From positions 1 to 33,761 of the forward strand of contig SVJI01000003.1 of the NCBI GenBank assembly GCA_015069065.1: a stretch of 33,761 nt of DNA, given 5' to 3'. Below, in pieces: positions 15,402 to 24,609 of this stretch (positions are counted from its first letter, which is position 1; every line of letters begins with the position of its first letter). Origin of the DNA: Oscillospiraceae bacterium (GTDB taxonomy: Bacteria > Bacillota > Clostridia > UMGS1883). The notes under the pieces were generated by a model. That model was given only the letters and a program-made list of their open reading frames with translations, ran no database searches and was not told the DNA's origin. Position numbers and translations under genes: made by a program.

Positions 15402-17033
15402 TTGGAATTACGGGCGAAACAACAACGGCAAGCCGAGCTTGATGAAATTGCCGAGAGGCTGACACCCGAAGAGATTGAAAGACTAATTTCGGTCTATGAG
15501 AAAAAGACGGGAAGAAAGGCACTAAATCCAGCACCACAGCCTGACAAATTTGTGCAGTTCTTGAAACGGCAGGATTTTCACATGCTCTGCCCGTTCTGTA
15601 AAGGCAGAAATTATTATTCGCACAGCAATCCTCTTAGTCGGGATATTAGATTTTATTGTAATGATTGTAAAAAGGCATTCTCACCTTTTATAGGGACATT
15701 GGTTCAAGGGTCAGGGCTCTCTTGGGATGCATGGGTTGAATTGGTGCGTTGTACTTTGGAAAATAAGTCACTTGTAGCAACCAAACATCTACTTGAAGCT
15801 GATTATGGTGTATCTATGAACCAACAAACAATACTATCATACCGCCACAAAATACAAAAGGCAATCACCCTGACATTCCCGATGCCAAAGCTTTCGGGAG
15901 TAGTACAGGTTGATGAAACTTACTTTCGGGAGGGGCAAAAAGGCTCAAGAAGCCTTGTAAATGTTGCACCCACCGCCATTGACAAGAGAGAGGCACGCCT
16001 GCATACAAAATCACATCCAGGGAAAATGGGTATCAATGGTTCAGAATATTCCTGCATTGTTACTGGATATGAGAGTTCATCGGGAGGTGGAGGTCATATA
16101 GCAGCCGTGATGACAGGCCTTGGCAAAAGTTCCTCACAGCCTTTTGAAGATTATTTTGCAGACTACCTTGGTGATGTTACCTTTTTATGTAGTGACGGGT
16201 TTGAGGCATATAGCAGATACGCCGACAAACACGCTATTCCGCATTATGTGCAGATGTCTGAGGCAAGGTCAATAATTAAGAAAGAAATGCAGGATTATAA
16301 AGAACGCTATAAAACCGCAACAACAGCCGAAGCAGTAAGGGAAAGGCTTTATGGAACAAGACAGCTTGACTATATAGACAATTATAGCAATCTGAATTAT
16401 AAGCAGTTTGTAGAATTAAAAGTGGCAAAAGGTTTAACCTTAGATAATATTGACAACTACCACGCCGAGTTGAAACTTCGTATTAATAAAGAATTAAGGG
16501 GTGTTTCAACTGTTTATCTGCCTTTATATATAGGTTTTAGGGTATTTATACATAATTGGCGGGTAGACCACAATGACACCCCACCATCTTCAAGGGCTGA
16601 TGCTGAACAAATTTTTACTGCTTTACTTATGGCAGGTGATAATTATGTAAGCCGCAAAGATTTTGAGGGACTGTCAATTCTTGATTTTAATAGACCTGCA
16701 ACTAAATATATAAATCACCTGAAAAAATCACTTGATGAAATCCGCAGACAATCGGGAATAAAAGGTTTTACCTTTGATGATAATGACAGATTACTGACCT
16801 TTAATAAAAGAAAATATTTTGAAGATACACCAATGGCAAGATTAAAAGAAATCAGTAAGCAGTATCATATAAAAGGATATACTAAAATGACGGCGTATCA
16901 ACTGGCACGGGAAATTTGCAAGTTGCCCGAAGTTAATGACATTTTCCTGCGGCTTGTGGCAGCGGACGCCGTCCACTCACACTATATAGATGATTTAGCG
17001 GAATTGCTAAAAAAAGAAGAACAGGGAATTTAA
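15402..17033 (+). CDS. ISXO2/IS1595-type DDE transposase with N-terminal zinc ribbon
   Basis: The 543-residue protein has a coiled, charged start, a zinc ribbon (C63, C66, C86, C89), a helical segment, and an ISXO2-like catalytic domain with D171 in QVDETYF, D265 in CSDGFEAY, then N352, H354 and K358 in DNYHAELKLR and RGVSTVYLPLYIGF. This gives the family pattern of two Asp followed by an N/H/E position and Lys. About 150 residues follow the catalytic domain, longer than the usual family length (around 250-350 residues in total), and I do not recognise this extension. The TTG at 15402 has a poor ribosome binding site. An in-frame ATA at 15381 lies eight bases after AAAGGGG and would give the natural-looking start (M)SIKKKALELR, so the true start may be there. 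The terminator is at 17279. Confidence 0.92.
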   Translation: MELRAKQQRQAELDEIAERLTPEEIERLISVYEKKTGRKALNPAPQPDKFVQFLKRQDFHMLCPFCKGRNYYSHSNPLSRDIRFYCNDCKKAFSPFIGTLVQGSGLSWDAWVELVRCTLENKSLVATKHLLEADYGVSMNQQTILSYRHKIQKAITLTFPMPKLSGVVQVDETYFREGQKGSRSLVNVAPTAIDKREARLHTKSHPGKMGINGSEYSCIVTGYESSSGGGGHIAAVMTGLGKSSSQPFEDYFADYLGDVTFLCSDGFEAYSRYADKHAIPHYVQMSEARSIIKKEMQDYKERYKTATTAEAVRERLYGTRQLDYIDNYSNLNYKQFVELKVAKGLTLDNIDNYHAELKLRINKELRGVSTVYLPLYIGFRVFIHNWRVDHNDTPPSSRADAEQIFTALLMAGDNYVSRKDFEGLSILDFNRPATKYINHLKKSLDEIRRQSGIKGFTFDDNDRLLTFNKRKYFEDTPMARLKEISKQYHIKGYTKMTAYQLAREICKLPEVNDIFLRLVAADAVHSHYIDDLAELLKKEEQGI

Positions 17034-17067
17034 AATTCGCTGAATGACGGCATTCCCCGAAAATTCA

Positions 17068-17204
17068 AAAAGTGTTTGTCTAAAAGTGTTTGAAAATCGG
17101 CGAATAATGACCGAACCGCCGTTTTTGATGTTTTTTTGCCTGCTTTTTCATAAAAATTTAAAGATATCAGAGGTTAGAATTCCAAAAAAGTTAAAAAGTG
17201 TTTG
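17068..17204 (+). repeat. Three direct copies of AAAAGTGTTTG downstream of the transposase
   Basis: Copies are at 17068-17078, 17082-17092 and 17194-17204. The shorter AAAAGTGT recurs at 17449 and 17505, inside the structured leader. The 600-base gap between transposase and surface-protein genes holds these repeats, a terminator, a promoter, the leader RNA and a second terminator, but no gene I can support. Confidence 0.45.
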
Positions 17205-17278
17205 ACAGTTTTTTCAGCGTGGTTTTTTCTTCAACCAATACAGATAGTGTTTCCGGCACCGGAAGATGTGCCGATATG

Positions 17279-17320
17279 CAAATAAGGTTATCTCTAAACA
17301 GAGGTAGCCTTTATTTTTTG
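17279..17320 (+). terminator. Terminator of the transposase transcript
   Basis: AAATAAGGTTATCTCT pairs with AGAGGTAGCCTTTATT through a long stem with two G-U pairs and one bulge, loop AAAC, followed by a run of T. It separates transposase from cargo transcription. Confidence 0.75.
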
Positions 17321-17348
17321 TGCAAAAGTGAAAAAATCATAATTTTTA

Positions 17349-17377
17349 TTGTAATTACGGCAGCATTGTGGTATAAT
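17349..17377 (+). promoter_or_regulatory. Promoter of the giant surface-protein gene
   Basis: TTGTAA and TATAAT are separated by 17 bases. The predicted start, about 17384, coincides with the first base of the leader stem. Confidence 0.75.
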
Positions 17378-17383
17378 ATGTAA

Positions 17384-17517
17384 GCTACAACTTTTAATTT
17401 TTAAAACACAATTTAATATTTTACTTGCGTGAGGAGTACACTACTGTAAAAAGTGTACACTCTTGTTTCTCATACCCTTATGCAAGTAAGTTGTGTTATG
17501 AATTAAAAGTGTGTAGC
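17384..17517 (+). ncRNA. Structured leader RNA (candidate riboswitch or attenuator)
   Basis: The closing helix is GCTACA (17384-17389) with TGTAGC (17512-17517), continued past one bulged G by ACTTTTAATT (17390-17399) with AATTAAAAGT (17501-17510). Inside are AACACAA (17405-17411) with TTGTGTT (17491-17497), TTACTTGC (17421-17428) with GCAAGTAA (17482-17489), and a hairpin GTACACT/AGTGTAC (17436-17442, 17452-17458). The strand 17511-17517 can instead pair with the 3' arm of the following terminator. I cannot match it to a known riboswitch class or T-box. It could also be a stand-alone small RNA of about 200 bases. Confidence 0.65.
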
Positions 17518-17550
17518 AACCTTTTGAAACAGAGTCACTGCATTTTTTGG

Positions 17551-17589
17551 TGTGTGGCTCTTCTTTCGGGGGGAGCTACACATTTTTTT
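17551..17589 (+). terminator. Intrinsic terminator inside the leader
   Basis: TGTGTGGCTC (17551-17560) pairs with GAGCTACACA (17573-17582) with one G-U pair, followed by seven T. It stands between the promoter and the start codon at 17642, so the surface-protein gene can only be expressed by read-through or antitermination. Confidence 0.75.
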
Positions 17590-17641
17590 AATTCTTGAAA
17601 AATTAAAGTGTAAATATTTTATATAAAGGAGTTCAAGAAAA

Positions 17642-20600
17642 ATGAAACGGAAACAAAGTAAAGTATTGTCAATTCTGCTTTCGATTGCTATGCTGTGCAG
17701 CATGGTTGTGCCTACTGCTTTTGCAGCTGATAGCAGATATATTGACACAACCGACCATTGGGCAGAAACAGCCATTGAGCGGTGGAGTGATTACGGGATT
17801 ATTGAGGGATACGGCGATGCCTTTAACCCCGACTACTCAATCACACGCGGGCAAATGGCAACTATTCTGTCAAAGACATTAGGGCTAACAGAAGAAGCAG
17901 AAAATCCATTTAGTGATATCTCTGCCGATGAATGGTATGCTCCCTATGTTCTGCGTTGCTATAAAGCAGGCATAATGCTTGGAGATAACGGCAAGGCTAA
18001 TCCCGATGCGGAAATTACCAGACAAGAGGCAATGACTATGTTTTGCCGTGCTTTTGGTATTAAAGCAGATGAATCAGCAGACTTGACCTCTTTCAAGGAC
18101 AGCAGAGAAATTGCTGATTGGGCTTTACCTTATGTTTCCGCTTTAATAGACGGCGGTATTGTAAGCGGTGTTTCAAGTGATATGATTGCACCTGCTGAAA
18201 GTATGAGCAGAGCGGCACTTGTAACCATACTTGACCGTGCTGTGGTACAGTATGTTAATACAAGCGGGGAATATGACCTGACAGACAGCAATGGCATTAT
18301 TCTTGTAACTGCTGGCGATACCATCTTAAAGGGTGAGACAAAGGCTGACATTCTTATCACACAGGCGGCTGACGGAAAAGCTGTAACCTTTAAGGATGCA
18401 GCTGTTACGGGCGAGGTTACAGTTCAGGCTGACACAAAAATTATAAGTAACAATTCCAAGCTTCCCCAAATTGATGCAACTGTTGAGGAGGTTAAAAAGG
18501 AAACCCCTAAAAAACCTAGCGGTGGAAGCTCTGGTGGTAGTTCCAGACCCACTATCTCTAACCTGACAATCAGCGAGGAAAAAGCCTTAACAAGCGGTAC
18601 ATACAACAATGTAACTATAACCGATGCAGTAGCAGATGGTGAAGTTACTTTGAGCAATGTAACAATAAATGGTGATTTAACAATCAAAGGCGGTGGCTCA
18701 AGTTCTATCAAACTTGATAATTGTACCATTCAGGGTAAGGTTATTATGGCAAAAGAAACGGGCGAGACTCCCCGTCTTGAATTGACAAATACACCTGTTG
18801 CAACTGTTGAGGTACAGAAACCCGCTATCATTGAGGCAGTAGATAATGCCTCTGCTGTTACAAAGATTGAGGCAACCGCGAACATTGAAATCAAGGGTGA
18901 AAACACAAAGATTGAAACACTTGCAGTTCCTGAAACTGCGGAAAGTGCCGTAGCTGTAATTGTAACGGCTGGTAATGTTGCAACTGTTGAGGCAAAGGCT
19001 GAAACAAGTGTAACAGGTGCAAGCAATTCAGTTAATACAATCGTAGCAATAGCAGCGGTAACTGCTGATTCTGAGACAGTTCAAAAGGTGGAAATCCCCG
19101 AAACTGCAACAGAGAGCGTAAGCGTAACTGTGACAGGCGATGCATCTGTTGATGTTGAAATCAACTCAACAAGTGGTGCGGCTGTTATGGGTACAAATGT
19201 AACTGTTTCAACTACTCTTGAAACCGCTCCCGATAATATAACAGTAGGCGGTGAGGCTGTAAGTCACATCCATAAGTGGGGTGAGCCTGTTACCACACCT
19301 GCAACCTGTGAGCAGGATGGCGAAAATGTATATACCTGTATTGCTGACGGATGCGATGATACTGCTAAAACAAAGACAGAAGTAATCCATTCATTAGGTC
19401 ATAAATATGGTGATTGGAAGAAATCGGATGATGATTTGCATGTCCGTGAGTGTGCTAATGATAAAGACCACTATGAAAAACAAGAGCATACTTGGGACGA
19501 GGGTAAAATAACAACAGAAGCAAACTGCGGCCAAGATGGTGTAAAGACCTATACCTGCTCTGTATGTAAAGGTACAAAGACAGAAACAATAGGTAAACCT
19601 GAACATAACTGGGGTGACTGGGTAAAGGTAGATGCTACAAGCCACAAGAGGGTATGTAAGAACAATGCAACTCATATCGAAACAGCGGACCATACACCGA
19701 TTATTGATAGTGCAGTAGATGCTACCTGTACCGAAACAGGAAAAACAGAAGGCTCACATTGCGATGTTTGTAAGAGCGTGATTGTTGAGCAAACCACAAC
19801 ACCCGCATTAAAACACGATTTCACAGGGGAATATGAGAAGGATGCTGATGGTCATTGGCATATCTGCGAGCGTGATAACTGCGAAGAAACCGACACAAAG
19901 GCAGGTCATACCTACAACACAACAAATTGTGCAGAGGTTGCAACCTGTACTGAATGTAAATATGAAAAGCCAGCGGGCGAGCATACTTGGAGTGATTGGG
20001 AAAAGGTAGATGATACCAACCACAAACACACCTGCTCCTGTACCGCAACAGAAACAGAAGAGCATAAATGGGATGACGGCGAAATCACAACCGAGCCGAC
20101 AGAAACAACAGAGGGTGTAAAAACCTATACTTGCTCTGAATGTAAAGGAACAAAGACCGAGGCTGTGCCTGTGATTGTTTCAGCAAATTATGCATTTGTT
20201 GAAAACCACGAAGGGAATCCATTAAGAATTTCTTGGAAAGAATCTGCTCTTGCTGCTGAAAATGGATACAAGCTGAAATTTGATGGATATAATACGACTA
20301 TGGGAACAGCACGCACTGTAGTTAATTTAGCACCTATTTTAGTGCTTGATAGTTTGCAAAACGGAAAGCTTTCTATGGCGGTTTATACAGGTCCTGATTG
20401 GGTAAATCTTACACCGATATATTCTTCAAAGGAAATAGGAAATATTACTATTAACAACAAAACACCTGAATTCGAAATTGAGAAGGATGAAAGCGGAAAT
20501 TACAACTTCGTTTCTGAATTGACAGGCGGAATGTGGGTTTACGAGCTTTATAATAATGACACCATCTATTATGCAAATAATGATGTTAATGGTGCTATCG

Positions 20601-23600
20601 ATTCGTATGCTAATTTTGCTGACGGACATACTGTAAAAGCACGTTATGTTACTTGGACACTTAACGATGATAAAACTTTTGCTGAATTTACGGTGTCTAA
20701 CATTGCAACCTATACCTACAAGGAATCTGTTGCAAGCGATGTAACAATCACATTAGTTCAGGAAGGCGACAGTATTAAGGCAACTTGGACGGGAACAGAC
20801 TTACCCAATTACTATTTCGAAATTGAAGATAGCAACGGAAAATATGTAACAAGCGGCTGGACAAATGGAGATGAATGTTGCATAGCAGACCTTTCGCTTT
20901 ATCTTCCCAGAGCGGATGAGGACAGTAATTACACTCTTGTAGTATATTCTGCGAACGAGAATTGGATTGTAGTTGAAGAAATAGCAAGGTTGTACAACTG
21001 CTTTGAAATTACTGTTTTAGGAAATGTCGTTGAATATAATATGGTATTTAATGATGGCGAAGACGGCGTGCATAGTGTTACGCTGGCAGGTGATACATTA
21101 CCCAGCGGTATTCGATTGCTTGATGCTTGGTATGATAGTTTAGGAAAGCTAAGAAGTTCTGGGTCTTCAAGCATAAGTAGAAATAAAACGGAACATCAGG
21201 CAATTCAAAATGGCTATGATTATGATTTAAGAGTTTTAACTGCCTATGCGCTTGATGGGCAGACTATAAAGGCAACAATGACTCCTCCTTCAAAGAAAAC
21301 ATATGTAAATGAAGATGAACCGAAAATTAAATGGAATGACGGCGGAACAATTGCATGGCAGGCAGTAGCAAATGCCGATGATTACAAGTTGAATATCTAT
21401 TCAGGAGATACTGTTGACAGCACCAAGCTTGTCGCAACCAAAAACATAGGTACTTATAGCACAGTATATCAAATTAGCAGTAATTTTGATATAGCAGAAC
21501 TGGCTGACAATAAAGATGCTACCTTTACTGTTGAACTCTTGGCACTTGATACAAATGATAATGTAATCGAAACTGTCGGGGTATTGGCAGAGGGTATAAA
21601 TTTAACCTTTACCGAATCCGCTCCCGAATTCAGCTTTGAAGTAACAGGCGAAAAGACCTACACCATAACCTTTGCCGAGGGAACACCCAACGGAATGCGA
21701 TACAGCCAATGGTATGATGCTGAAGGAAATAAGTCGGGTGGAATGTCAGGTTTTGGCATGACACAATTAACAAATGCTGGAGAAAGAGCCTATGCCTTTG
21801 CTGATGGAGATACAATCAAAGTTTATATTGCAACAGTAGATACTATCACAGATACTGTATGGACTATTACCAGAACACCTGATGCGGTACAGATATATAC
21901 CACAGAAGAAACAGATGCTTCTCTTATTTCATTCCGCAAATGGAATACAGACATAATGTTTGACGGATACGATGATGTTGCAGATACAAAGAGCCTTGAA
22001 GTAGACGGAATTAAGGTGTTGTCAAAGAAGACAGAAACAATGAGTGAGTTTCTCTTTGATTATGACCAGACAAAAGGAAATATTACAGATGCAGATTTCG
22101 TTGTAGAACTTGATGGCGTTGAAAAGGAAAGAATTAAGGGAAATGTTGATGTAACACTTTCAAATACAGATGTTGCATTTACAATAAATACAGACGGAAC
22201 ATTGTCTTTTGATGCAACCACACACGGCAGCTTTGCTTATGAGACAACAACAAAGGACGGAATGACTCATCAAGTAGGTAGAATAGCCTTTAATAATGGT
22301 ACATTGGTGGATGGTTGGACGCTTCCGACTCTTGCTGATGGTGAAACAATTGACATTATGCACATTGATTGTACCTATGACGAAACCACTAAATCAATTT
22401 CTGCAACTATATCAAAGCATACAACAAAAACCCATACCGCAACAAGTGATAAAAACATTTGGTTTAGTGAAGATGGCGACGGAATATATGTAGAGTGGAA
22501 AGAAACAGAGCTTGCAGATGGTGAAAAGTATTTTATCACAATGCGGAACCCCGAAAGCCTGTTTACCCGAACAAAAGCAAAGTTGGATTTAGGTACTTTT
22601 TTTGATGAAAGTGATATTGTAAACGGCAAACTTGCAATAAAGGTTGATACAGGAACAAGCTGGAGCGATGTTGAAAATCTTTATGATGAAAAGGAATTTG
22701 CCAATGTTACTTTAACCAATACTACCCCCGACTTCACTATTGAAAAAGATAGTACAGGAAAATATAAGTTTGTATCCGACCTATCAGGTGGAGCTTGGGT
22801 TTATACCACATATGACGAAAATAGCAACCTTATGTATGTAGGAAATGTGGTTAATGGAGCAATAGATACTTATGCTAATTTTGCTGACGGACATACTGTA
22901 AAAGCACGCTATATAACTTGGACACTTAACGATGATAAAACTTTTGCTGAATTTACGGTGTCTAACCTTGCAACATACACCTACAATGAGCCTGTCGCAA
23001 GCGATACAAATGCCCATCTTATGATGGACGGTGATTATCTTTATCTTGTGTTTGAGGATGAAGAGGGACTCGGAGCAAATGAGTGGTATTATGTTCTTCA
23101 AAACGGGGAGAATATCACAAGCGAAGACCTTAAGGAAATAGAACTCACATGGCTTTTGCCGGGAATTAGCGAAAATACGGTCTTAAATTACGAAATTCAA
23201 AAAGGAACATGGCAGACAAAGGAAACTTTTGTAAAGCTTGACAATGCAATCAATATTACTGTAACTGATTCTGCACCTAATCTGTCACTTGTTCCACAAG
23301 CAGATGGTACATACAAAATAACAGGCGGCGGGGACACAGGATATTTTTACCGTGTGACAACACCCGAGGGCGACCGCCTTGCAACAGATTATACACTTGA
23401 CGATACATTCCTTTGTTCAATATACGAAGGATGCACAGTAGAACTCCAGACCGGAACAATAACAGTTGCCGAGGATGGACTTTCTGCAAATATCACAATG
23501 AGTCCGGTTGTTAAAATAGAAAATCCCACACTCCCGACAGGACTTAACACTGTGGTTGAAGTTGATACGGCAGACAAGCTTCTTGATGCGGTAAACAGAG

Positions 23601-24553
23601 GTGCGATTGCAACGCTTACCGCAGATATCACAAGCGAAAATGTGTTTAAGTTCAAAACCGGCGCACCTGCAACAATTGACCTTAACGGGCATACACTTAC
23701 TGCACCTACTGTGAGAGCATATTACGGTAAAGAGCTTACAATTGATGCAACCAAGGCCGGCAGTGCTATTAACGCAACTCTTACGACCAATCTCAAGGGA
23801 AGCTTTATTTTAACCGGCGGAACATATGAGCGTATCAGACTCAGTGGAGGTAAAAAGTTTATAGCAAACGGAATTACGGTACAAAGCTCCGGGGCATATG
23901 AACCTGTAGAAATAGGCGCTATGGATTATGTTGAAATAAACAACTCAAGTTGCATAAGCACATCAACCGCCGAACTAACAAGTGGTCTATACATATGGGA
24001 ATGTAACGAAGTAAAGCTTACTAATGTTACTGCAAGTGCAATAAGTAATTGGTTTGGTGCAGACATTGCATGGTGCGAAAAGGTGAATATCACCGGCGGA
24101 AGTTTCAGCGCAGAGAACAACGATGGACTTCGTTTTGTGGAATGCGAAAGTGCAACTATTGATGGTGCAAGCGTAAGCGGTAGCACAACTGCGCTTCTTG
24201 TTCAGGATGGAGCGGTTGCAGAGATTAATGGTGGAACATTTACATCAGCAGGGAACTCAGCAATTCAGCTTTCAAGAGAAGATTCTGCGCTTACGATAAA
24301 CAACGGAACATTCATTGCAAATGGTGATGGCTCTATAAAGAATATTGTAATAATGGAAGATACAAATACTTTCATTATTAATGGTGGAACATTTGAAGGA
24401 TTTTCCGGTGTTACATACTCTGATACTGCTACTGTAAGTATAAACGGTGGCACATTCAGCTTTGACCCCACAGAATATGTGGATACTGCTACTCATACTG
24501 TAACTGATAACGGAGACGGAACATTCGTAGTAACGGCAATCAAAACTGAGTAA
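17642..24553 (+). CDS. Giant SLH-domain surface protein with repeats and C-terminal beta-helix
   Basis: This 2303-residue secreted protein has a signal peptide ending near residue 28 (VVPTAFA) and then three SLH domains (about 32-75, 95-137, 150-198) that should bind pyruvylated wall polymer. Next comes a strand-rich region with a Gly/Ser linker (SGGSSGGSS, near 292-300). Residues 543-845 hold repeats with HxW and paired CxxC motifs (CSVCKG, CDVCKS, CTECKY, CSECKG). Two homologous modules follow (about 848-1100 and 1603-1860) with beta-sandwich-like sequence between and after. The C-terminal 330 residues look like a parallel beta-helix, with repeated INGGTF motifs. There is no LPXTG anchor, so SLH is the anchor. 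The start has AAAGGAG upstream. It is the main cargo of the element; adhesion or glycan binding is a reasonable guess, not shown. Confidence 0.9.
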   Translation: MKRKQSKVLSILLSIAMLCSMVVPTAFAADSRYIDTTDHWAETAIERWSDYGIIEGYGDAFNPDYSITRGQMATILSKTLGLTEEAENPFSDISADEWYAPYVLRCYKAGIMLGDNGKANPDAEITRQEAMTMFCRAFGIKADESADLTSFKDSREIADWALPYVSALIDGGIVSGVSSDMIAPAESMSRAALVTILDRAVVQYVNTSGEYDLTDSNGIILVTAGDTILKGETKADILITQAADGKAVTFKDAAVTGEVTVQADTKIISNNSKLPQIDATVEEVKKETPKKPSGGSSGGSSRPTISNLTISEEKALTSGTYNNVTITDAVADGEVTLSNVTINGDLTIKGGGSSSIKLDNCTIQGKVIMAKETGETPRLELTNTPVATVEVQKPAIIEAVDNASAVTKIEATANIEIKGENTKIETLAVPETAESAVAVIVTAGNVATVEAKAETSVTGASNSVNTIVAIAAVTADSETVQKVEIPETATESVSVTVTGDASVDVEINSTSGAAVMGTNVTVSTTLETAPDNITVGGEAVSHIHKWGEPVTTPATCEQDGENVYTCIADGCDDTAKTKTEVIHSLGHKYGDWKKSDDDLHVRECANDKDHYEKQEHTWDEGKITTEANCGQDGVKTYTCSVCKGTKTETIGKPEHNWGDWVKVDATSHKRVCKNNATHIETADHTPIIDSAVDATCTETGKTEGSHCDVCKSVIVEQTTTPALKHDFTGEYEKDADGHWHICERDNCEETDTKAGHTYNTTNCAEVATCTECKYEKPAGEHTWSDWEKVDDTNHKHTCSCTATETEEHKWDDGEITTEPTETTEGVKTYTCSECKGTKTEAVPVIVSANYAFVENHEGNPLRISWKESALAAENGYKLKFDGYNTTMGTARTVVNLAPILVLDSLQNGKLSMAVYTGPDWVNLTPIYSSKEIGNITINNKTPEFEIEKDESGNYNFVSELTGGMWVYELYNNDTIYYANNDVNGAIDSYANFADGHTVKARYVTWTLNDDKTFAEFTVSNIATYTYKESVASDVTITLVQEGDSIKATWTGTDLPNYYFEIEDSNGKYVTSGWTNGDECCIADLSLYLPRADEDSNYTLVVYSANENWIVVEEIARLYNCFEITVLGNVVEYNMVFNDGEDGVHSVTLAGDTLPSGIRLLDAWYDSLGKLRSSGSSSISRNKTEHQAIQNGYDYDLRVLTAYALDGQTIKATMTPPSKKTYVNEDEPKIKWNDGGTIAWQAVANADDYKLNIYSGDTVDSTKLVATKNIGTYSTVYQISSNFDIAELADNKDATFTVELLALDTNDNVIETVGVLAEGINLTFTESAPEFSFEVTGEKTYTITFAEGTPNGMRYSQWYDAEGNKSGGMSGFGMTQLTNAGERAYAFADGDTIKVYIATVDTITDTVWTITRTPDAVQIYTTEETDASLISFRKWNTDIMFDGYDDVADTKSLEVDGIKVLSKKTETMSEFLFDYDQTKGNITDADFVVELDGVEKERIKGNVDVTLSNTDVAFTINTDGTLSFDATTHGSFAYETTTKDGMTHQVGRIAFNNGTLVDGWTLPTLADGETIDIMHIDCTYDETTKSISATISKHTTKTHTATSDKNIWFSEDGDGIYVEWKETELADGEKYFITMRNPESLFTRTKAKLDLGTFFDESDIVNGKLAIKVDTGTSWSDVENLYDEKEFANVTLTNTTPDFTIEKDSTGKYKFVSDLSGGAWVYTTYDENSNLMYVGNVVNGAIDTYANFADGHTVKARYITWTLNDDKTFAEFTVSNLATYTYNEPVASDTNAHLMMDGDYLYLVFEDEEGLGANEWYYVLQNGENITSEDLKEIELTWLLPGISENTVLNYEIQKGTWQTKETFVKLDNAINITVTDSAPNLSLVPQADGTYKITGGGDTGYFYRVTTPEGDRLATDYTLDDTFLCSIYEGCTVELQTGTITVAEDGLSANITMSPVVKIENPTLPTGLNTVVEVDTADKLLDAVNRGAIATLTADITSENVFKFKTGAPATIDLNGHTLTAPTVRAYYGKELTIDATKAGSAINATLTTNLKGSFILTGGTYERIRLSGGKKFIANGITVQSSGAYEPVEIGAMDYVEINNSSCISTSTAELTSGLYIWECNEVKLTNVTASAISNWFGADIAWCEKVNITGGSFSAENNDGLRFVECESATIDGASVSGSTTALLVQDGAVAEINGGTFTSAGNSAIQLSREDSALTINNGTFIANGDGSIKNIVIMEDTNTFIINGGTFEGFSGVTYSDTATVSINGGTFSFDPTEYVDTATHTVTDNGDGTFVVTAIKTE
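20606..20701 (+). repeat. Internal 96-bp near-identical repeat, copy 1
   Basis: This segment encodes YANFADGHTVKARYVTW and the following TLNDDKTFAEFTVSN. It matches 22871-22966 at 93 of 96 bases, including synonymous positions, much closer than the surrounding modules. Confidence 0.85.
22871..22966 (+). repeat. Internal 96-bp near-identical repeat, copy 2
   Basis: Second copy of the segment at 20606-20701, 2265 bases downstream in the same frame and at the same place in the second homologous module. Confidence 0.85.
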
Positions 24554-24568
24554 AATTAGATGATTTTG

Positions 24569-24609
24569 GCGGCACCCTTGCGAAATGCAAGCGGTGCCGC
24601 TGTTTTTTT
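24569..24609 (+). terminator. Terminator of the giant surface-protein gene
   Basis: GCGGCACC (24569-24576) pairs with GGTGCCGC (24593-24600), with TTGC/GCAA inside, followed by a run of eight T. The 190 bases after it, up to 24801, hold a small TTTCAC/GTGAAA hairpin but no clear promoter. Confidence 0.85.

Noticed and set aside
17384-17589. T-box, c-di-GMP or TPP riboswitch
   Set aside because: The conserved T-box TGGNACCGCG and the core motifs of the other classes are missing; an ATACCCTT resembling TPP occurs without the rest of the motif.
17642-24553. Decayed or chimeric assembly artefact of the giant gene
   Set aside because: The frame is open for 2303 codons with a signal peptide, SLH domains, a coherent C-terminal beta-helix and a matching promoter and terminator.
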